NCBI GenBank assembly: GCA_029565465.1
Contig: JAKQOD010000766.1
Span: 1-52,579 of the forward strand
Length of the DNA stretch: 52,579 nt
From: Deltaproteobacteria bacterium
Lineage (GTDB): Bacteria > Myxococcota_A > Polyangia > Haliangiales > Haliangiaceae
Reading direction: 5' to 3'
Position numbers and translations under genes: made by a program. The notes beneath the pieces were generated by a model that was given only the letters and a program-made list of their open reading frames with translations, did no database searches and was not told where the DNA came from. Positions 1-7,425 of the stretch are shown here, in pieces. Position 1 is the first letter of the stretch. The number at the start of each line of letters is the position of its first letter.

Positions 1-981
1 GCAGCAGCATGACGACCAACGCCGAAACTTCGCCGCCGGAAATATTGTCGAACGTAAACGCCAACGGATCAGCGCGCCGCGGCGTGACGAACATCGCCAA
101 ACACAACACGCCAAATACCAACATCACGATTTTTAACGAGCTGGCAAATGGGTCCGCCGTTGTCGTCAACCGCATCGGCTGAGCAGCCGCTGGTGGCTTC
201 GACGGCTGAAACACCGCGGGCTTAAATTGGTCGTCGGCAAGTGGGATTGAACCCGTTGGGTCAACGCGCGCTTGCGCTGGCTTCGCACCGGCGAACGGCG
301 ACAACATTGGATCCGGCAACGTTTGCGCAACCATCGGCGCACCTGGCGTTTGCGGCGCTATTTGGGTTTTTGCGGCTGGGGCACTGGCCGGCACAAACGC
401 CGACGGTGGTTGCGCCACTGGTGGGCCACCAAACGCTGGTGGCGGTGCAGCTGATGGCATCACAAACGCGGCCGGGGCACTGGCCGGCGCGGCAGGTGCG
501 AAAGCTGACGCAGCAGGTGGCGCAAATGCTGGCGATGGTGCGAATGCTGGCGCCGCGGCTGGCGGTGCCGGCGGTGCGAACGCTGGTGTGGCGCACCAAA
601 CGGCGGCAGATGCACGGGCGCTGGTGATGCGGTTTGCGAAAAATGCGCAACCGGCGACGCTGCCGGCGACGGCGCGGCAAACGGCGACGGTCCAGGCGCA
701 GCCATGGTCGATGCGCTAGCCAAATCCGGTGCGATCATCGTCGGTGCCCGCGGATCGCTGTTGAGTGGCAACGGCGCTGACACGCCCTGCTGCCGCATGT
801 GATCGATCAATTGGCCCGCTGAATACCCCATCTGCGTCGATGCACCGGATGCAGCCGGTGCAAGCCCTGGCCCTGGCACTTGCGCGGGTGGCGCTGCTGC
901 AGCTGGCTGACGCGTCCCACACGCGCCGCAAAACGGCGCTTCCGACGGCAACTGAGTCCCACATTTTGGACAGTTTTTCAC
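1..981 (-). CDS. Zinc-ribbon, Pro/Ala-rich membrane protein; partial, with apparent frameshift
   Basis: The gene starts at a GTG (981) and runs off the left edge. The first residues after the start form a zinc ribbon (CPKCG, then CGACG eleven residues on). A long Ala/Pro/Phe-rich low-complexity linker follows, then a hydrophobic segment (near bases 80-140) typical of a transmembrane helix. The frame changes in the linker at about 584-594. Before this point the protein reads well in one frame. After it, the Ala-Pro-Phe composition and the membrane segment continue only in a neighbouring frame, open to base 1, while the original frame turns His/Arg-rich and stops at 460. A single missing base or an extra CA in GCGCCACACCAGCG would explain it. 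It is divergent from the protease gene. Function unknown; zinc ribbon plus linker plus helix is a common myxobacterial layout. The frameshift may be real decay or a sequencing error. Confidence 0.6.
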
Positions 982-1173
982 TGAGCGAGTATAGGTGTGT
1001 GCCGAGCGCGAGGCAATTCCCTGTGTGATCTTGCTAGCTTGGCAGGCCACACTTATGCAAGTAGCGGGTTTGCATGCCCTTTGTTGGTGCCGAACAACGG
1101 CTTGATCGCTGATAAGGCCAAGATCAACCAAGATCAGCCGAGCATTTCCCCCAAGCGGATCTATACTTATTTT

Positions 1174-3027
1174 ATGGAAGAACCTCGCAGCGCGAAGCGT
1201 CCGATATCCAGTTTGCTGTGGTTGCTCGTTTTAGTGCTCATTGTAGTGCTGTGGTTTTACTTCCGCCCCGGCGAAGAACATCACCAAAATACGCTGCCAC
1301 CATCGACGGACGCCGCTTATGCATTCGGCGATCCTGACGACATCATCGTCGATCTGGTCGACGATGCATCGGCAGCACAGGTTGCAACGCTGGAAAAGGA
1401 GTTTGGCTTCAAGCTCAATCTGGTTTCGAACCAAGCCAAAGACGAACAGTTCTACCGCGCCCATGTGCCCGCCGGCCGCCGCGATGCGATCTTGGCGGCG
1501 CTGGCCAACCGCGATGTCGTCGAGATGGCTGAGCCTGACGCCGACGTGAAACTCATCGGCAACGTTGAAAACCAGATCTTCCAAGCACCGCCAGTAACCA
1601 AGTGGGAAGGCTTTCCAAACGACCCACAATACAAATATCAGTGGCACTTGCGCCAAATCGGCATGCCTGAAGCGTGGAAGCTCGCCGACGGCAACGGCGT
1701 GATCGTTGCCGTGCTCGACACTGGCGTTGCATACGAAGACTTTCAAAACTATCACCAGCTCAAAGACTTAAAGGGCATCGAGTTCGTCAAAGGCTACGAC
1801 TTCGTCGACAACGACAATCACGCCAATGACGATCACGGCCATGGCTCGCACGTCACTGGCACGATTGCGCAAGCGACCAACAACGGCGAAGGCGTCGCTG
1901 GCGTTGCTCGCAACGTGCGCATCATGCCGCTCAAAGTATTGTCGGCGTCGGGCTCGGGCACGGTCGCTGGCATTGCGGACGCCATTCGCTACGCAGCTGA
2001 CAACGGCGCCAAAGTTATCAACATGAGCCTCGGTGGGCCGTTCCCATCGCGCGCGTTGAAGAACGCCGTCGCCTACGCTCACAAAAAAGGCGTGACCGTG
2101 GTGTGTGCCGCAGGCAACGAAAGCCGTGGCAAAGTTGGCTACCCAGCCGCCTATCCAGGTTCGATTGCCGTATCGGCAACGCAGTTCGATGAAGCCACCA
2201 CGTTCTACTCGAACTATGGCAAAGACATCGACATCGCGGCACCAGGCGGCAACACCCAGATCGATCAAAACGGCGACGGCCAACCCGACGGCGTGCTGCA
2301 AAACACCATCAAGATTGGCGACCCAACCCAAAGCGATTATTTCAGCTACATGGGCACGTCGATGGCATCGCCTCACGTTGCGGGTGTTGCTGCGCTGATC
2401 GTTGGCGAAGGCATCACCGACCCAGATCAAGTTGAGCGCATCCTCAAAGAATCGGCGCGCAAACCACATGATCAAAAAATGACCGCCGACAAATACGGCG
2501 CTGGCATCATGGATGCACCGGCGGCGATCAAAGCTGCACGTGGCAAAACCGGCGCTGGCCAATTTGCGTTGGGCTTGCTGTTGGCAGCCGCGGTTGCGGC
2601 TTCGGTCCGTCGCCGTGACGTGAAACTCGGTGCAGCGTATGTTGCAGGCGCAGTGCTCGGCGCTTCCGGCTTGTTCTTCTTGCCATACATCGCACCGTCG
2701 CTGTCGTCGATGTGGGGCGTGCATGCGCTGACCCGTGGCTTGCCTTCGTGGGACATATCGCTGCTTGGCGTTGCTGGCCACGGCAATGCGCTGTTCTTCT
2801 CGATGCTGGTACCGTTTGCCTTGATGGCTATCGGCTACGGTGTTCCGCGCTTGCGTGCACCACTGGCTGGCCTTGCAGTTGGCGTTGCTGCGCACTTGTT
2901 GTTCTTCGTCGCAGTGCCGCTGACCAGCGTGCACGGCTTGCCACTGATCAGCGGCCTCGGCTCGCTGTGGTTGGTGGTCAACGCACTCGGTTGCATCACG
3001 CTGGCACGCCTCGCGCTGCGCAAGTAG
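1174..3027 (+). CDS. Subtilisin-like (S8) serine protease with N-terminal anchor and polytopic C-terminal membrane domain
   Basis: Predicted peptidase S8 of 617 aa. I chose the ATG at 1174 because a short basic segment and a strong transmembrane helix (about residues 13-30) follow at once; upstream codons look non-coding. Residues about 50-125 resemble an I9-type propeptide. The catalytic triad is visible: Asp182 in VLDTGV, His223 in HGSHVTG and Ser396 in GTSMASPH, with the oxyanion Asn315 in AAGNES. From about residue 465 the chain has about five hydrophobic segments instead of a secreted tail. The catalytic domain therefore probably sits outside the cytoplasmic membrane between an N-terminal anchor and a membrane-embedded C-terminus. 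This layout is unusual for subtilases. Substrate unknown. The gene is monocistronic and divergent from the zinc-ribbon gene. Confidence 0.9.
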   Translation: MEEPRSAKRPISSLLWLLVLVLIVVLWFYFRPGEEHHQNTLPPSTDAAYAFGDPDDIIVDLVDDASAAQVATLEKEFGFKLNLVSNQAKDEQFYRAHVPAGRRDAILAALANRDVVEMAEPDADVKLIGNVENQIFQAPPVTKWEGFPNDPQYKYQWHLRQIGMPEAWKLADGNGVIVAVLDTGVAYEDFQNYHQLKDLKGIEFVKGYDFVDNDNHANDDHGHGSHVTGTIAQATNNGEGVAGVARNVRIMPLKVLSASGSGTVAGIADAIRYAADNGAKVINMSLGGPFPSRALKNAVAYAHKKGVTVVCAAGNESRGKVGYPAAYPGSIAVSATQFDEATTFYSNYGKDIDIAAPGGNTQIDQNGDGQPDGVLQNTIKIGDPTQSDYFSYMGTSMASPHVAGVAALIVGEGITDPDQVERILKESARKPHDQKMTADKYGAGIMDAPAAIKAARGKTGAGQFALGLLLAAAVAASVRRRDVKLGAAYVAGAVLGASGLFFLPYIAPSLSSMWGVHALTRGLPSWDISLLGVAGHGNALFFSMLVPFALMAIGYGVPRLRAPLAGLAVGVAAHLLFFVAVPLTSVHGLPLISGLGSLWLVVNALGCITLARLALRK

Positions 3028-3087
3028 CGACCGTCGGCAGTGCGGTTACCGCGCAAATGGCGCTGCGCATTGTGGTAACTTGCAGCC

Positions 3088-3369
3088 GTGGCTGCAAGCA
3101 AACCTCGCGTGACACGTTCGAACTTGCAGGCGTATTTGGGTCGCGATTGGAGCACTGCGCGCGCCGCCAAGGTCAGTTATGTGCGCGACCGCATCAAGAC
3201 CCAAGGGCCCAGCGAAGCCTTGCGCTACATGGATTTGCTGCGGCCAGGTGGAACCGACTATGAAACCCAAAAAACAACCAGCGAAGCCGCCGCGCTCGCG
3301 CAAAAAATCCGACGCATTGACCGATGCGCCCTTGAGCGCCTTATTGAGCTCCATCGCAAACGTTTTTGA
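3088..3369 (+). CDS. Small basic protein overlapping a nucleotidyltransferase gene
   Basis: A 93-codon ORF with a GTG start that overlaps the following nucleotidyltransferase by 110 bases in another frame. The product is basic and probably helical (segments such as SYVRDRIKTQG and EALRYMDLL). I recognise no family. The overlap and order recall two-gene nucleotidyltransferase modules in which a small partner precedes the MNT/AbiEii-like enzyme, so an antitoxin or accessory role is possible but inferred only from context. No clear Shine-Dalgarno sequence precedes the GTG. If the downstream gene starts later than 3260, the overlap shrinks. Confidence 0.5.
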   Translation: MAASKPRVTRSNLQAYLGRDWSTARAAKVSYVRDRIKTQGPSEALRYMDLLRPGGTDYETQKTTSEAAALAQKIRRIDRCALERLIELHRKRF

Positions 3370-3919
3370 AGAAACCAACGCCGCCTGGTTTGTTTTCGGC
3401 GCCCAAGCACTCGCGATACATGGCGTTGCGCGTGCGACTGCCGACGTCGACATCACCGTGCGACTCGCTGGTTCAACAGCACAGCTAATTGCGGCCTTGG
3501 CCAAACATGGCTTCGGGATCCATATCAAGCCGTCAGAGCTACATGCATTTATCGCCGAGACCCGTGTGATTCCTGCGTTTCACAAAACGAGCAACATTCC
3601 CGTGGATATTGTGCTTGCGGGGCCCGGCCTCGAAGAACTCATGCTTGAACGCGCAACCCGACTGAAGTTGCAAAATGTACAAATTCCAGTGATCACGATG
3701 GAGGATTTTTTGGTCTTAAAGATCCTTGCTGGCAGAGGCAAAGACATTCAAGACGTGCAGTTACTGCTCGCGGCGCGTGGGCCCGATATTGATCAACCAC
3801 TGGTGGCCCGACGAATCGCTGAGCTTGAACAAATCCTCGATCAGGCGGACCTGACACCAACCTGGCTCGCGCTTGCGGGCCCGTTGCCTAAAAACGCCAC
3901 AGGCAAAAAGAAGCGCTGA
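3260..3919 (+). CDS. MNT/AbiEii-like nucleotidyltransferase-fold protein
   Basis: Predicted 219-aa protein of the DNA polymerase beta-type nucleotidyltransferase fold. After a Lys/Pro-rich N-terminus it has FGAQALAIHG (residues 46-55) and then TADVDITV, where Asp62 and Asp64 match the metal-binding DxD of the family. Downstream, an Asp in VDIVLAG fits the third acidic position, and MEDFLVLKILAGRGKDIQD matches the usual C-terminal part of AbiEii or DUF6036-type proteins. I chose the ATG at 3260; earlier codons in the frame are Cys/Trp-rich and look non-coding. It overlaps a small upstream ORF. The family includes toxin-antitoxin enzymes that modify tRNA or partner proteins, and also unstudied enzymes, so the toxin role is only a hypothesis. 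Confidence 0.75.
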   Translation: MKPKKQPAKPPRSRKKSDALTDAPLSALLSSIANVFEETNAAWFVFGAQALAIHGVARATADVDITVRLAGSTAQLIAALAKHGFGIHIKPSELHAFIAETRVIPAFHKTSNIPVDIVLAGPGLEELMLERATRLKLQNVQIPVITMEDFLVLKILAGRGKDIQDVQLLLAARGPDIDQPLVARRIAELEQILDQADLTPTWLALAGPLPKNATGKKKR

Positions 3920-3979
3920 GCCGGCAACTAAGGCAGCCGCCAGGGCCTGCTGACCGCAGCTACCGTTCGTCGGAAACCT

Positions 3980-4000
3980 TTGTAAAACAATATGTTACAA
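3980..4000. promoter_or_regulatory. AT-rich imperfect palindrome upstream of the metallopeptidase gene
   Basis: TTGTAAAACA, three bases, then TGTTACAA: an imperfect inverted repeat (the left arm has two extra A) in an AT-rich stretch 40 bases before the ATG at 4041. The surroundings are much more GC-rich, so it may be a promoter or operator. No regulator can be named. Confidence 0.3.
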
Positions 4001-4040
4001 TGGTTTTGAATTAGACTAGGTTTTGCTCTTTACCCAGGGC

Positions 4041-4826
4041 ATGCGCGGTTACATTGCTACCACCCTAGGTCTGTTGCTGTTTGGCCAAGCCTGCTCGCAG
4101 ACCGATGCCATGCCTGAGCCTTGCACAGCCGGCCACGATATTTGCGAAGCCGCGCCAGCCGACGACGCGCTCGACAGCAAAGCTGATGGCTCCACGGTGC
4201 GGCTCAATGTTGGTGATTCGATTGTAATCATCGGGTTTTCGGATGCTGCCAAAAAGGTCAAAGCCGATTTGGAAATCATGCGGCAAGACCCGCTCGGCAA
4301 AGAAATCCTCGCTGAGTTCGAAGCCGCTGCCAAAGCTGCAACGCCCGCTAGTGGCGAAGACGCTCGCATGGTGTTGCGTGCGCTCGACGATCTAAATCCA
4401 TTGCCAGTCGATTGTGGTCGCACGTATTTCCGGCCCGGCACGATCGCTGCGGCGCTGCCCGTGCACGCAAGCGAACAGCTTGACCGAGTTACGATCGAAG
4501 AAGCTGGCAAAGGCGTCGCGCCAGGGACGATTCGGGTCTATTACAACCGCAACTGCACCGAGACTTACAGCGACGGCGCAGCGTGCTTTGAACCTTGGTA
4601 TCTGCTTGCACACGAACTGCTGCATGCAACCCACGGCATGACCGGCCAAGTCTTGGTCGAATACCGCGACAACTCAGATCCGATGCCTGGTGGTTCGAAC
4701 CATGAAGAAGCCCAAACCATCGGCCGCGGCGGTTATGTGATGAAACGCTTGACCGAAAACGCATTGCGGACCGAACACGATCTGCCAGTGCGTGATAGCC
4801 ACGGCAAATTGTGCGGTCCGCGTTAG
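4041..4826 (+). CDS. Secreted HExxH zinc metallopeptidase, M91 (NleD)-like
   Basis: Predicted 261-aa exported protein. The N-terminus has a short basic start, a hydrophobic stretch and a weak lipobox (FGQAC, Cys18). The centre holds a zincin motif HELLH (His191, Glu192, His195) in AHELLHATHG, and about 35 residues later NHEEAQTIG supplies a likely further metal ligand. The order HELLHA...HEEAQTIG resembles peptidase family M91, which includes the bacterial effector protease NleD. Several Cys in the mature part could form disulfides. I chose the ATG at 4041 over an upstream TTG because the signal sequence begins there. Target unknown. M91 relatives are best known as type III effectors; here the signal peptide implies Sec export. 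Confidence 0.7.
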   Translation: MRGYIATTLGLLLFGQACSQTDAMPEPCTAGHDICEAAPADDALDSKADGSTVRLNVGDSIVIIGFSDAAKKVKADLEIMRQDPLGKEILAEFEAAAKAATPASGEDARMVLRALDDLNPLPVDCGRTYFRPGTIAAALPVHASEQLDRVTIEEAGKGVAPGTIRVYYNRNCTETYSDGAACFEPWYLLAHELLHATHGMTGQVLVEYRDNSDPMPGGSNHEEAQTIGRGGYVMKRLTENALRTEHDLPVRDSHGKLCGPR

Positions 4827-4841
4827 CGACCGAACGCTAGC
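4822..4841. terminator. Short hairpin between convergent genes
   Basis: GTTAGCG, six-base loop, CGCTAGC (7-bp stem with one G-U pair) lies between the convergent metallopeptidase and lipoprotein genes and overlaps the first stop codon. It has no T tract, so it is at best a weak or Rho-assisted terminator. Confidence 0.25.
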
Positions 4842-4845
4842 GAGC

Positions 4846-5385
4846 TTACGGAGCGCAGATGCCGGCTGCAGTGTTGCAGGTCAAACCGGTTGGGCAGGTG
4901 TTACCAGCGCCGCAATCGATTTGGCAGTACGCGTCGAATTTGTACGCGGTGTTGGCGGCCAACATGCCGTTCACCGGGGCTGGCGCGATGTTGAGTGGCA
5001 AGAAGCACGATGCCGTGCCAACGGTGCCGGTGTACGTCGCCGTACACTTGGCGTCATCTGCTGGCGTGATCATCACCGAGGCTGGCACGATTTGCTTGTT
5101 GGCGTCGGTCATCCAGCCGGATTGGTGATGGCACTCGGTGCTGCAAAAGCCGAACTGCGCGCCTTGCGTCGACAAGCAGGTGGCTGGCGCCGTGCATGGC
5201 ATTTGTGCATTGCACTTTTGACCGAGGCCCACCAGCGCGGTTGGAGCGTCAATTGCTTTAGGGGCGTCGACAACGACTGGCGCTGCATCGACTTTGGTGG
5301 TGTTGCTGTCGCTACCGCATGCTGCAACGAGACCAGCAGTGCAAACTGCGAACAAAAGACCTTTTGAAAATAGACCGTTCAACAT
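4846..5385 (-). CDS. Cys-rich lipoprotein with Asp/Ala linker (paralogue of the 43.6-kb gene)
   Basis: Predicted 179-aa lipoprotein. The signal peptide ends in the lipobox LVAAC (Cys23, followed by Gly, so probably outer membrane). An Asp/Ala/Val/Pro linker follows (about residues 31-52), then a Cys-rich domain with about ten Cys. This begins LVGLGQKC and ends with a CPTGLTCNTAAGIC-type motif. A clear GGGGAG precedes the ATG by seven bases. The protein at 43580-44083 has the same architecture and the same VGLGQ-x-C entry, so the two define a paralogous family in this genome. Function unknown. Two stem-loops and a hexamer array lie upstream. Confidence 0.8.
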   Translation of the reverse strand: MLNGLFSKGLLFAVCTAGLVAACGSDSNTTKVDAAPVVVDAPKAIDAPTALVGLGQKCNAQMPCTAPATCLSTQGAQFGFCSTECHHQSGWMTDANKQIVPASVMITPADDAKCTATYTGTVGTASCFLPLNIAPAPVNGMLAANTAYKFDAYCQIDCGAGNTCPTGLTCNTAAGICAP

Positions 5386-5419
5386 TTGGAGCTCCCCGAT
5401 AGACGAATAAATAAGACGG

Positions 5420-5470
5420 CCGATTTTTTACACAAAATCGGATTTGAGCAAAGCAAATTGCAGGATTTGC
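5420..5470 (-). promoter_or_regulatory. Two adjacent stem-loops upstream of the lipoprotein gene
   Basis: Two perfect inverted repeats lie 35-85 bases upstream of the lipoprotein start. The first is CCGATTTT/AAAATCGG with a 6-base loop (5420-5441). The second is GCAAAT/ATTTGC with a 6-base loop (5453-5470). They could be a structured 5' leader, paired operators, or a terminator for transcription from the other side. No known riboswitch is recognised. Confidence 0.35.
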
Positions 5471-5535
5471 TACTCCGTTGGTCGGGCCAATTTAGGAATC
5501 GAGCGGGTGTGACGGTGCACAGGCGGGGAGACAGC

Positions 5536-5645
5536 GACGGACACACGGACACGGACACACGGACACGGACACGGACACGGACGCGGACGCGGACACGGAC
5601 GCGGACACGGACACGGACACGGACACGGACACGGACGCGGACACC
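5536..5645. repeat. GGACAC/GGACGC hexanucleotide microsatellite
   Basis: About eighteen near-perfect tandem copies of a hexamer, GGACAC with GGACGC variants, between the lipoprotein leader and the IS element. All frames read as dipeptide repeats (Thr-Arg, Asp-Thr and so on), so the ORFs across it are artefacts. A related array lies at 51.5 kb. Confidence 0.9.
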
Positions 5646-5657
5646 CGCCCTCGACAC
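5639..5657. repeat. 19-bp repeat unit left of the IS
   Basis: GGACACCCGCCCTCGACAC. The same 19-bp unit occurs twice, with small changes, right of the IS (6955-6973 and 6974-6992). The element has therefore split a short tandem array. Confidence 0.75.
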
Positions 5658-5682
5658 TGATCATGCAACAACTTCGTTGAGG
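5658..5682 (+). repeat. IS left terminal inverted repeat
   Basis: 25-bp end beginning TGATCATGCAAC and ending GTTGAGG; pairs with 6922-6946 at about 20 of 25 positions. Confidence 0.8.
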
Positions 5683-5714
5683 GCCAAATGCACACTCGCT
5701 AAGGACCTCAAACC

Positions 5715-6053
5715 ATGAAACGCTCTATTGACATGCCTAACCGCCCAGCGCCCAAATCGCCGCAGAAGCACAGCCTCGAATTAAAGATCTCGCTCGCGCG
5801 ACGCGTGATCGAGGAGCATAAATCGGCAGGTGAACTGGCTCGTGAAACGGACATCTCGATCACGAATATTAACAAGTGGGCACAGCAAGCCCGACGCGGC
5901 CAACTCATGGGCTATGTGGTGCCCACGTTCGATGCACAGACCGGCGACTTGGCCGCCGAAGTGCGGCGGTTGACGCGCGCGCTGGCTGAGATGACGGCCC
6001 AACGCGACTTTCTAAAAAAAACGACAGCCTTCTTTGCCAAAGGCCATGTATGA
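5715..6053 (+). CDS. IS3-family transposase OrfA (helix-turn-helix subunit)
   Basis: Predicted 112-aa DNA-binding subunit. An N-terminal helix-turn-helix (about residues 20-60, with ELARETDISITNINKW) is followed by a leucine-zipper-like region and a C-terminal RDFLKKTTAFFAK segment, as is typical of IS3 OrfA. The codon pair CTA-AAA-AAA near the end forms an A-AAA-AAA slippery heptamer, and OrfB lies in the -1 frame, so a -1 frameshift would yield the OrfAB fusion. The stop also overlaps the OrfB start as ATGA, so OrfB may be made separately by coupling. Confidence 0.9.
   Translation: MKRSIDMPNRPAPKSPQKHSLELKISLARRVIEEHKSAGELARETDISITNINKWAQQARRGQLMGYVVPTFDAQTGDLAAEVRRLTRALAEMTAQRDFLKKTTAFFAKGHV
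6014..6020 (+). promoter_or_regulatory. Programmed -1 frameshift site (A-AAA-AAA)
   Basis: Within an eight-A run (6014-6021), the OrfA frame reads CTA AAA AAA. This is the canonical slippery heptamer of IS3-family elements. OrfB is open in the -1 frame through this point without a stop, so OrfAB can form by slippage. Confidence 0.7.
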
Positions 6054-6916
6054 AATTTGCGGCCATCGCGACGGATACCACCAGCCGCTTGTCGATTCGC
6101 GCACGCTGTGAAGCGCTGGGCGTCACGGAGCAAGGGTATCACGCCCACGTTGGCCGACGGCACGGACTCTCGCGTTGGCAACGGGCCGATGACGCGCTGA
6201 TTCCGCACATCATCGCCGCGCACGAAACGGGGCGTGGTCATTACGGCACGCCGCGACTAAAAACAGAATTGGCGAAAGAAGGGCTTCACATTTCCCGAGG
6301 AAGAATTGGGCGATTGCGCGACTTCGTCGGCTTGGCGGTCCGCGCTGTCAAACCTTTTGTCCGAACGACGGACAGTAACCACGGGTTGGGGTTTTCACCC
6401 AACTTGCTGAACCGCGAGTTTGTGGCGCCAGCCCCAAATACGGTCTGGGTTTCGGACATTACGTATCTTTGGTGCACCGACCACTGGCTCTATCTTTGTC
6501 TGATTGTCGATTGCTTCAGTGGCGCGCTCGTCGGGCGACAACTGTCAGCGACGATTAATGCAGCGTTGGTGCAAGACACCTTGGCCATGGCCGTGCGCAC
6601 GCGGCAGCCGGCTCCGGGTTGCATCTTTCATTCCGATCGCGGCAAGCAATACGCGAGTGTCGATTTCCGCCAAGATTTAGCGGCACACCACTTTGAGCAA
6701 AGTATGAGCCGGCGCGCCAATTGCTGGGACAACGCCGTTGCCGAAAGTGTCTTCGGCCGACTTAAAACCGAACGAGGTGACACATTTCAGACCGACTACG
6801 AAGCGAGGACCAACATCTACGAATACATTGATGTTTTCTACAACCACATTCGAATCCACACACGCCACGATATGGCACCACTCAAGTTTGAACAACAAGA
6901 ACGTCTAGTCGCCTAA
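6050..6916 (+). CDS. IS3-family transposase OrfB (DDE integrase core)
   Basis: Predicted 288-aa catalytic subunit with an rve-type core. An HTH_21-like segment (about residues 40-90) precedes the DDE triad: Asp136 in VSDITY, Asp196 in HSDRGKQY and Glu232 in NAVAESVFGRLK, giving the D-D(35)E spacing of IS3 elements. The C-terminus has the usual YIDVFYNHIRIHT segment. All catalytic residues are intact. The ATG overlaps the OrfA stop by four bases. Confidence 0.95.
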   Translation: MKFAAIATDTTSRLSIRARCEALGVTEQGYHAHVGRRHGLSRWQRADDALIPHIIAAHETGRGHYGTPRLKTELAKEGLHISRGRIGRLRDFVGLAVRAVKPFVRTTDSNHGLGFSPNLLNREFVAPAPNTVWVSDITYLWCTDHWLYLCLIVDCFSGALVGRQLSATINAALVQDTLAMAVRTRQPAPGCIFHSDRGKQYASVDFRQDLAAHHFEQSMSRRANCWDNAVAESVFGRLKTERGDTFQTDYEARTNIYEYIDVFYNHIRIHTRHDMAPLKFEQQERLVA

Positions 6917-6921
6917 TTCTT

Positions 6922-6946
6922 CCTCAACAAAAGTCTTGCAGGATCA
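6922..6946 (-). repeat. IS right terminal inverted repeat
   Basis: Begins CCTCAACAAAAG and ends GGATCA on the plus strand; inverse match to 5658-5682. Confidence 0.8.
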
Positions 6947-6954
6947 CTCGACAC

Positions 6955-6992
6955 GGTCACCCGCCCTCGACACGGCCACCTGCCCTCGACAC
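6955..6992. repeat. Two 19-bp tandem units right of the IS
   Basis: Units GGTCACCCGCCCTCGACAC and GGCCACCTGCCCTCGACAC match the unit at 5639-5657. They are the remainder of the array that the IS split. Confidence 0.75.
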
Positions 6993-7425
6993 GGAACCTA
7001 GCTCGCTTCGATAGATCAACCCACCCATAGCAAGGGAGCGCGCGCGGCGCACAGACTCTTGCCCAGCAGGGCGCCTGCGCTGCCAGCAGCAGAGCGTGCG
7101 TACGAAGCGTCACCTTGCCAGCGCGCGGCGCCGTCTTCACACAGTAGCCGTAATCAAGTAGCGCGCCGCCGCTGTAGTTCGGCGTGGACCACGCGCGGCG
7201 CAGCAGACTCCTAGCCTGCATATGCGTCCGCGCCAATGGGCGCGGGATGCTGCCAACCGCAGCGCGCTCGTTCGAAGCGCCACCTCGCGCCTTCTAAAGC
7301 ATTTGGGAGGTGATGGTTCACTCACGGTTCCCAGCTCAATGCCCATGCAGCGTCCTTCGCGGATTCCGCACGGACAACCCGGCCGGGCTTCGTCCTCTGC
7401 GATAATCTCCGACAAAGGGGAATTC
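6993..7425. other. Intergenic stretch without a recognisable gene
   Basis: About 430 bases of GC-rich sequence between the 19-bp repeats and the carboxypeptidase gene. Two diverged direct copies are faintly visible, each with GCGCGGCGCA-x-CAGACT and, about 60-75 bases on, CGAAGCG-x-CACCT (around 7040-7110 and 7192-7290). ORFs across it lack convincing composition. The last 20 bases carry the ribosome-binding site AAAGGGG for the next gene. Confidence 0.4.

Larger units (their letters stand above)
5658..6946 (+). mobile_element. IS3-family insertion sequence (1289 bp)
   Basis: A complete-looking IS with two ORFs in the IS3 arrangement and terminal inverted repeats. The left end (5658-5682) begins TGATCATGCAA and ends TTGAGG; the right end (6922-6946) matches it at about 20 of 25 positions in inverse orientation. 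Both ends start with TG, as usual for IS3. The 8-bp sequence CTCGACAC directly abuts both ends (5650-5657 and 6947-6954), a possible target duplication that is longer than the usual 3-5 bp. Both ORFs look intact and the catalytic residues are present, so the element may be recent and active. Confidence 0.9.

Noticed and set aside
1768..2934. 388-codon ORF antisense to the subtilase
   Set aside because: It lies wholly opposite a gene with an intact catalytic triad and shows Cys/His/Arg-rich composition typical of a shadow frame.
5386..5718. 110-codon ORF with Thr-Arg repeats
   Set aside because: Translation of the GGACAC array only.
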